Source: Parabacteroides sp. PM6-13
Lineage (GTDB): Bacteria; Bacteroidota; Bacteroidia; Bacteroidales; Tannerellaceae
Direction: 5' to 3'
DNA: 64,000 nucleotides
Assembly: GCF_029892605.1 (NCBI RefSeq)
Contig: NZ_JARXWF010000004.1
Coordinates: forward strand, 1-64,000
Under the pieces are notes generated by a model. It did no database searches. It was given only the letters and a program-made list of their open reading frames with translations, and was not told the DNA's origin. Below are positions 60,302 to 64,000 of the stretch, in pieces (positions within the stretch are counted from its first letter, which is position 1; each line of letters opens with the position of its first letter). The translations under genes and the position numbers were made by a program.

Positions 60302-61795
60302 ATGGCGTTAAAATTTATGACAGCGGAAGAGGCTGCCTTACTCGTTAATCACGATGACAATGTGGGATTTGGCGGTTTCACACCGGCCGGATGCCCGAAA
60401 GTAGTACCTGCGGCAATTGCCAAAAGAGCAGAAGAAGAACACGCGAAAGGCAATCCTTTTCAGATCGGTATGTTCACCGGAGCATCTACCGGGGACTCCT
60501 TAGACGGTACGTTAGCACGTGCTAATGCAATCAAATTCCGTACTCCTTATCAATCAAACAAAGACTTACGCGCACTATTGAATGCCCGTAACACACAATA
60601 TTACGACCTGCACCTGTCGGAATTGGCACAGATGCTTCGTTATGGCTTCCTGGGAAAAGTAGACGTTGCCATCGTTGAAGCAGCCGATGTGACAGAAGAG
60701 GGTGAGATCATTCCTACCTGTGGTGTGGGTATTGCCCCGACAGTTTGTAACATGGCCAAGGTGGTGATCGTAGAGCTCAACAAGAAGCATCCGAAAGAAA
60801 TCCGCGGTATGCACGATATCTATGAGCCGGCCGACCCTCCTTACCGTAAAGAGATTCCTGTTTACACGCCTTCTGATCGCGTGGGAACCCCCTATATCAA
60901 AGTAGACCCCGCGAAGATCGTGGTGGTGGAAACCGACCAGCCGAACGAAGGCAGTCCGTTTGCTCCGATCGACGACGTAACGATGGCTATCGGACGCAAC
61001 GTAGCTAACTTCCTGGTAGAAGAGATGAAAGCCGGACGTTTGCCCGAAGGATTTGTTCCCTTGCAGAGTGGTGTAGGCAACGTAGCGAATGCGGTGTTGG
61101 CTTGCATGGGCGACAACAAAGACATTCCTGCCTTCAATGTGTACACAGAGGTGATCCAGGATGCGGTGATCAAACTAATGAAAGAGGGTCGTGTTAAGTT
61201 TGCCAGCGGTTGTTCACTCAGCGTTAGCAACGAAGTGATCGAAGAGATTTACAATAACCTCGACTTCTTCAAAGACAAACTGTTGCTTCGTCCGCAAGAG
61301 ATCTCCAACAACCCGGAAGTGGCTCGCCGCCTGGGCTTGGTAACGATCAACACGGCGTTGGAAGCCGACATCTTCGGAAACATCAACTCAACGCACGTAT
61401 CGGGCACCCGTATGATGAACGGTATCGGTGGTTCAGGCGACTTCACCCGCGCCGGTATGCTGTCGATCTTCACCACTCCTTCCACCGCGAAAGAGGGCAA
61501 GATCAGCGCCTTTGTACCGATGGTATCCCACATGGACCACAGCGAACACTCCGTAAAGATCATTATTACCGAGTATGGCGTAGCCGACCTGCGTGGCAAA
61601 TCGCCAATCCAACGCGCCAATGCCATCATCGACAACTGTGTACATCCCGACTACAAACCCTTATTGCGTGAATACCTGGAGATGGGCATCAAGGGACATA
61701 CGCCTCAGAACCTCCACTGCTGCTTCGCTTTCCACGAAGAACTGGCTAAGAGCGGCGATATGCACAACGTAGACTGGAGCGTTTATAACAAATAA
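60302..61795 (+). CDS. Acetyl-CoA hydrolase/transferase family protein (succinate CoA-transferase type)
   Basis: 497-residue class I CoA-transferase of the Cat1/AarC family. Features are DDNVGFGGFTPAGCPKVVPA at the N-terminus, PNEGSPFAPIDDVTMAIGRN, LQSGVGNVANAVLACMGDNK, the catalytic-Glu region FNVYTEVIQDAVI (Glu at about residue 283), GIGGSGDFTRAGMLSIFTTP (CoA loop) and ITEYGVADLRGKSPIQRANA. In Bacteroidales it may exchange CoA between acetate and succinate or propionate during fermentation. It has its own promoter and terminator. Confidence 0.92.
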   Translation: MALKFMTAEEAALLVNHDDNVGFGGFTPAGCPKVVPAAIAKRAEEEHAKGNPFQIGMFTGASTGDSLDGTLARANAIKFRTPYQSNKDLRALLNARNTQYYDLHLSELAQMLRYGFLGKVDVAIVEAADVTEEGEIIPTCGVGIAPTVCNMAKVVIVELNKKHPKEIRGMHDIYEPADPPYRKEIPVYTPSDRVGTPYIKVDPAKIVVVETDQPNEGSPFAPIDDVTMAIGRNVANFLVEEMKAGRLPEGFVPLQSGVGNVANAVLACMGDNKDIPAFNVYTEVIQDAVIKLMKEGRVKFASGCSLSVSNEVIEEIYNNLDFFKDKLLLRPQEISNNPEVARRLGLVTINTALEADIFGNINSTHVSGTRMMNGIGGSGDFTRAGMLSIFTTPSTAKEGKISAFVPMVSHMDHSEHSVKIIITEYGVADLRGKSPIQRANAIIDNCVHPDYKPLLREYLEMGIKGHTPQNLHCCFAFHEELAKSGDMHNVDWSVYNK

Positions 61796-61832
61796 ACCGA
61801 CAGGACTCACCCCATTGGTGAGGCAAACATAA

Positions 61833-61873
61833 AGCGGGGCTCTCTGTTGATTCAGAGAGCCCCGCTTCTTTTA
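61833..61873. terminator. Strong terminator between convergent genes
   Basis: AGCGGGGCTCTCTG and CAGAGAGCCCCGCT form a perfect 14-bp GC-rich stem with a 6-nt loop, then TCTTTTAT. It lies 37 bp past the CoA-transferase stop and 22 bp from the stop of the minus-strand ABC gene. Confidence 0.9.
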
Positions 61874-61895
61874 TCGATATACGCATGTAGGATTA

Positions 61896-62666
61896 TTACC
61901 CCTCTTCGATATGCATCCCTACCTCTTTTACCTTGCGGAAGAGGTCGGAGGCAAAGATAAAGTCATTAAGCGCTTTGTTCCGGGAGGTCATCACATCATC
62001 TTTGGTGCCCTGCCACTCTTTTTCACCCTCCTGAATAAAGATGATATTGTCGCCGATATTGATCACCGAGTTCATATCATGCGTATTAATAACGGTGGTC
62101 ATATTGTATTCGGTCGTAATATCATGGATCAGTTCATCAATCAATAGCGAGGTTTTCGGGTCGAGTCCCGAGTTGGGTTCGTCACAGAAGAGATACTCCG
62201 GCTGTAGGGCAATGGCGCGGGCAATAGCCACACGTTTCATCATGCCCCCACTGATCTCCGAAGGATAGAGATCCTCCGCGTCACGCAGGTTCACCCGTTC
62301 GAGGCAAAATATCGCCCGGTTGCGCCGCTCTTTCAAGGAGTCGTTGGAGAACATATTGAGCGGGAACATCACGTTTTCGAGTACCGACATACTATCGAAC
62401 AGGGCCGATCCCTGGAAAAGCATGCCCATTTCACGGCGCAAATGGTTGAGCTCTTTCTTTGACATGGTCGTCAGATCGCGTCCATCGTATAGGATCCCAC
62501 CCGAATCCGGACGCATCAATCCGATGATATTCTTCATCAACACCGTTTTCCCCGATCCGCTTCGGCCGATGATCAGGTTTGTCTTTCCGTTTTCAAACAG
62601 GGCATTGATATTGTTCAATACCGTACGTCCCTCGAATGATTTCACCAAATGTTTTACTTCAACCAT
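61896..62666 (-). CDS. MlaF-type ABC transporter ATP-binding protein
   Basis: 256-residue ATPase of an Mla/Ttg2-type lipid transporter. Walker A GRSGSGKTVLMKNIIGLM, Q-loop LFQGSALFDSMSVLENVMFP, signature SGGMMKRVAIARAIALQPEY and Walker B YLFCDEPNSGLDPKTSLLID, then the H-loop NTHDMNSVINIGDNIIF. Partner of the MlaE permease gene directly upstream (1-bp gap). Likely maintains outer-membrane lipid asymmetry by moving phospholipids; an MCE-domain protein (MlaD) is not in the window. Confidence 0.93.
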   Translation of the reverse strand: MVEVKHLVKSFEGRTVLNNINALFENGKTNLIIGRSGSGKTVLMKNIIGLMRPDSGGILYDGRDLTTMSKKELNHLRREMGMLFQGSALFDSMSVLENVMFPLNMFSNDSLKERRNRAIFCLERVNLRDAEDLYPSEISGGMMKRVAIARAIALQPEYLFCDEPNSGLDPKTSLLIDELIHDITTEYNMTTVINTHDMNSVINIGDNIIFIQEGEKEWQGTKDDVMTSRNKALNDFIFASDLFRKVKEVGMHIEEG

Positions 62667-62667
62667 A

Positions 62668-63411
62668 CTATGTCAACAATAATTGGGTTAATATAACGTC
62701 GGCCAACAGGATCATCACACTACTTATCACCACCGCATTGGTACTTGCCTTCCCTACTTCCAACGCGCCACCCTTCACATAATAGCCGAAATAGGAGGAG
62801 ATCGAAGCAATGATAAAGGCGTACACAATGGATTTGATAATCGAGTACCAGACATAGAAGGGCACATACCAGTATTGCAGTCCATACTCGAAGTCGGTAA
62901 GCGACATCCCATCGATCAGGCTACTGGCGGCCACACCGCCCAGGATACCGGTAAACATACTAAAGATCACAAGTACCGGGATAAACACCATCAGTCCGAC
63001 AATCTTAGGCAATATCATATAGTTCGCCGAATTGACGCCCATAATCTCCATGGCATCCACCTGCTCGGTCACCCGCATGGTGCCGATCTCCGAGGCGATA
63101 TTACTACCCACCTTGCCGGCGAGGATCAGACACATAATAGAAGAGGAGAACTCCAACAGGATAATCTCACGGGTCATATAGCCGATGGTGAATCGCGGAA
63201 TCAGCGGCGAGTCGATATTCAGGGATATCTGGATGGCGATTACACTACCGATAAACACGGAGATAATAATCACAATCCAGAGCGAGTCGACTCCGAGCTT
63301 ATAGATTTCCTTGATTAATTGTTTGAAAAACATACTCCATCTGTCCGGAATCGTAATACTCTTCCGCATCAACAGCGCATATTCGCCCAACTGGTGCAAT
63401 GCTTTATTCAT
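62668..63411 (-). CDS. MlaE-family ABC transporter permease
   Basis: 247-residue integral membrane protein of the MlaE/YrbE family. Five or six membrane segments, with the conserved block FTIGYMTREIILLEFSSSIM and LAGKVGSNIASEIGTMRVTE, QVDAMEIMGVNSANYMILPK (the EQxDAxxxMG signature). First gene of the MlaE-MlaF operon. The promoter is in the 500-bp upstream gap, which otherwise shows elements reading the other way. Confidence 0.92.
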   Translation of the reverse strand: MNKALHQLGEYALLMRKSITIPDRWSMFFKQLIKEIYKLGVDSLWIVIIISVFIGSVIAIQISLNIDSPLIPRFTIGYMTREIILLEFSSSIMCLILAGKVGSNIASEIGTMRVTEQVDAMEIMGVNSANYMILPKIVGLMVFIPVLVIFSMFTGILGGVAASSLIDGMSLTDFEYGLQYWYVPFYVWYSIIKSIVYAFIIASISSYFGYYVKGGALEVGKASTNAVVISSVMILLADVILTQLLLT

Positions 63412-63513
63412 TCTCTTTTTACCTTAAATAATAAACAAATGAAGGGACAAAGATAACAAATTAACGGTTAACGGTTTCGCAATGGGCTTTATTTGTTAAA
63501 CAGGCATGATTCG

Positions 63514-63652
63514 TTGGATGCTATTTTTTTTTGTTTTAGATTTGCAGTGATTTTAGAGTTAATAAAATAAGTTGTTTGCTACCTAAGCTTTAGGTAGACA
63601 ATGCATTTTCCGTACGGGAAGATATGTGAATATCTTTCCGTACGCTTTTTAT
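63514..63652 (+). ncRNA. Candidate small RNA with promoter and intrinsic terminator
   Basis: TTG (63514-63516), a 20-bp spacer and TAGATTTG (63537-63544) form a Bacteroidetes promoter, placing a start near 63551. The transcript of about 100 nt would contain CTACCTAA-GCT-TTAGGTAG (63579-63597, 8-bp stem) and end at CGTACGGGAAGATAT/ATATCTTTCCGTACG (63611-63644, 15-bp stem with one G-T pair and a 4-nt GTGA loop) followed by CTTTTTAT. No reading frame of note. Because a terminator directly follows a promoter with no gene between, a small RNA is the simplest reading; a terminated leader of the ATPase gene is the alternative. Confidence 0.55.
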
Positions 63653-63673
63653 AGGGAAATCTGCTTTTTTTCT

Positions 63674-63820
63674 CACCTTTTTTCTCCCTCTGAGAATTTT
63701 TTCTCACGCCTTAAAAAACCGTGAGAAAAAATTCTCACCGGCATGAGAAAAAATTCTCACCCGGGTGAGAAAAAAATCTCAGGGTGTGAAATATTGTGAG
63801 AAAAAAGCGAAAGTGTGCTA
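63674..63820. repeat. Cluster of TTCTCAC/GTGAGAA hairpin modules
   Basis: Repeats of TTCTCAC and GTGAGAA separated by A runs, for example TTCTCACCGGCATGAGAA and TTCTCACCCGGGTGAGAA, four to five modules that can pair in several ways. The same modules are at 47841-47880. Placed between the candidate small RNA and the promoter of the ATPase gene. Confidence 0.65.
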
Positions 63821-63827
63821 ATAGTTG

Positions 63828-63897
63828 TTGTTCTTCTCAAATCAATACGTTACATTTGTGAAATATCACGACGGTGATAATTACCGTTGTGATATTT
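63828..63897 (+). promoter_or_regulatory. Promoter and leader hairpin of the ATPase gene
   Basis: TTG (63828-63830), a 20-bp spacer and TACATTTG (63851-63858) form a good promoter. Directly after it, AAATATCACGACGGT and ACCGTTGTGATATTT (63861-63897) form a 15-bp stem with one G-T pair and a 7-nt loop, spanning the expected start site. Such a position suits an operator for a dimeric repressor or a 5' mRNA stabiliser. The ATG follows 14 bp later. Confidence 0.6.
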
Positions 63898-63911
63898 AAC
63901 AAAAGATTGAT

Positions 63912-64000
63912 ATGAAGTTTTATAATCGTGAAGCAGAACTGGAAACGTTAAGCGAAATGCGAAATTTGTCCTTCCATGTACATTCTCAAATGACTGTACT
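63912..64000 (+). CDS. ATP-binding protein (DUF234-type AAA ATPase), N-terminal fragment
   Basis: The frame starting at 63912 reads MKFYNREAELETLSEMRNLS and FHVHSQMTVL to the end of the window. This opening (FYNREAEL, then QMTVL just before the expected GRRRxGKT Walker A) is typical of the ATPases annotated as archaeal ATPase/DUF234 in Bacteroidales, which commonly have about 370-480 residues. Only 29 codons are visible, so the call rests on the N-terminal pattern and on the good promoter. Confidence 0.7.
   Translation, partial: MKFYNREAELETLSEMRNLSFHVHSQMTV

Overview
The window is chromosomal DNA from a gut-type Bacteroidales, most likely Parabacteroides. The evidence is the NVEALA peptides and 6-bladed beta-propeller lipoproteins, promoters of the Bacteroidetes type (-33 TTG, -7 TAnnTTTG), a Nudix-type arabinose regulator, and the Bacteroidetes version of the division/cell-wall cluster without ddl or murF. 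No rRNA, tRNA, CRISPR array or complete insertion sequence was seen.

Region 1 (1-8.2 kb, minus-strand genes, AT-rich and repeat-rich): a truncated signal peptidase I, then two paralogous units. Unit 1 is NVEALA peptide > hairpin > propeller lipoprotein. Unit 2 is NVEALA peptide > hairpin > propeller > DUF1573 lipoprotein > transglutaminase-like lipoprotein. Both units share a 25-bp upstream element and a divergent promoter-like element. Behind them lie decayed genes (a DUF1573 pseudogene with a palindromic insert and a frameshifted membrane-protein fragment), several families of hairpin repeats, a 258-bp inverted-repeat element and a tandem palindrome array.

Region 2 (8.2-13.6 kb, minus strand): two GNAT acetyltransferases, a radical-SAM DNA-repair pair (TIGR03916/TIGR03915 type), a CDGSH iron-sulfur protein and a CstA peptide/pyruvate-type transporter.

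Region 3 (13.6-28.9 kb, minus strand): the dcw cluster rsmH-ftsL-ftsI-murE-mraY-murD-ftsW-murG-murC-ftsQ-ftsA-ftsZ followed by a YqeY protein. Genes are packed or overlapping, so they are probably co-transcribed. mraZ is not next to rsmH.

Region 4 (29.1-58.1 kb): after an AlkZ-like winged-helix protein and a DUF2461 protein comes an arabinose-centred carbohydrate island. It holds GH43, a 387-bp inverted-repeat element, the araD-araA-araB-SSS transporter operon (minus), GH31 and GH78-like enzymes (plus), a GH51-GH127-araR operon (minus), and a plus-strand run of BNR-4 propeller, GH51, GH43-like/GH51 fusion, tandem GH43 and GH35. Secreted enzymes would release L-arabinose and galactose from arabinan or arabinogalactan; the symporter and AraA/B/D would then feed arabinose into the pentose phosphate pathway. 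A shared inverted repeat, AGTGT-N7-ACACT or a close variant, lies before araD, before the GH51-GH127-araR operon and before the second GH51, and is the best candidate AraR operator. There is no SusC/SusD pair.

Region 5 (58.1-64 kb): miaB, a small membrane protein, an acetyl-CoA hydrolase/CoA-transferase, an MlaF/MlaE-type ABC pair, an intergenic region with a candidate small RNA and TTCTCAC hairpin modules, and the first 29 codons of a DUF234-type ATPase cut by the window edge.
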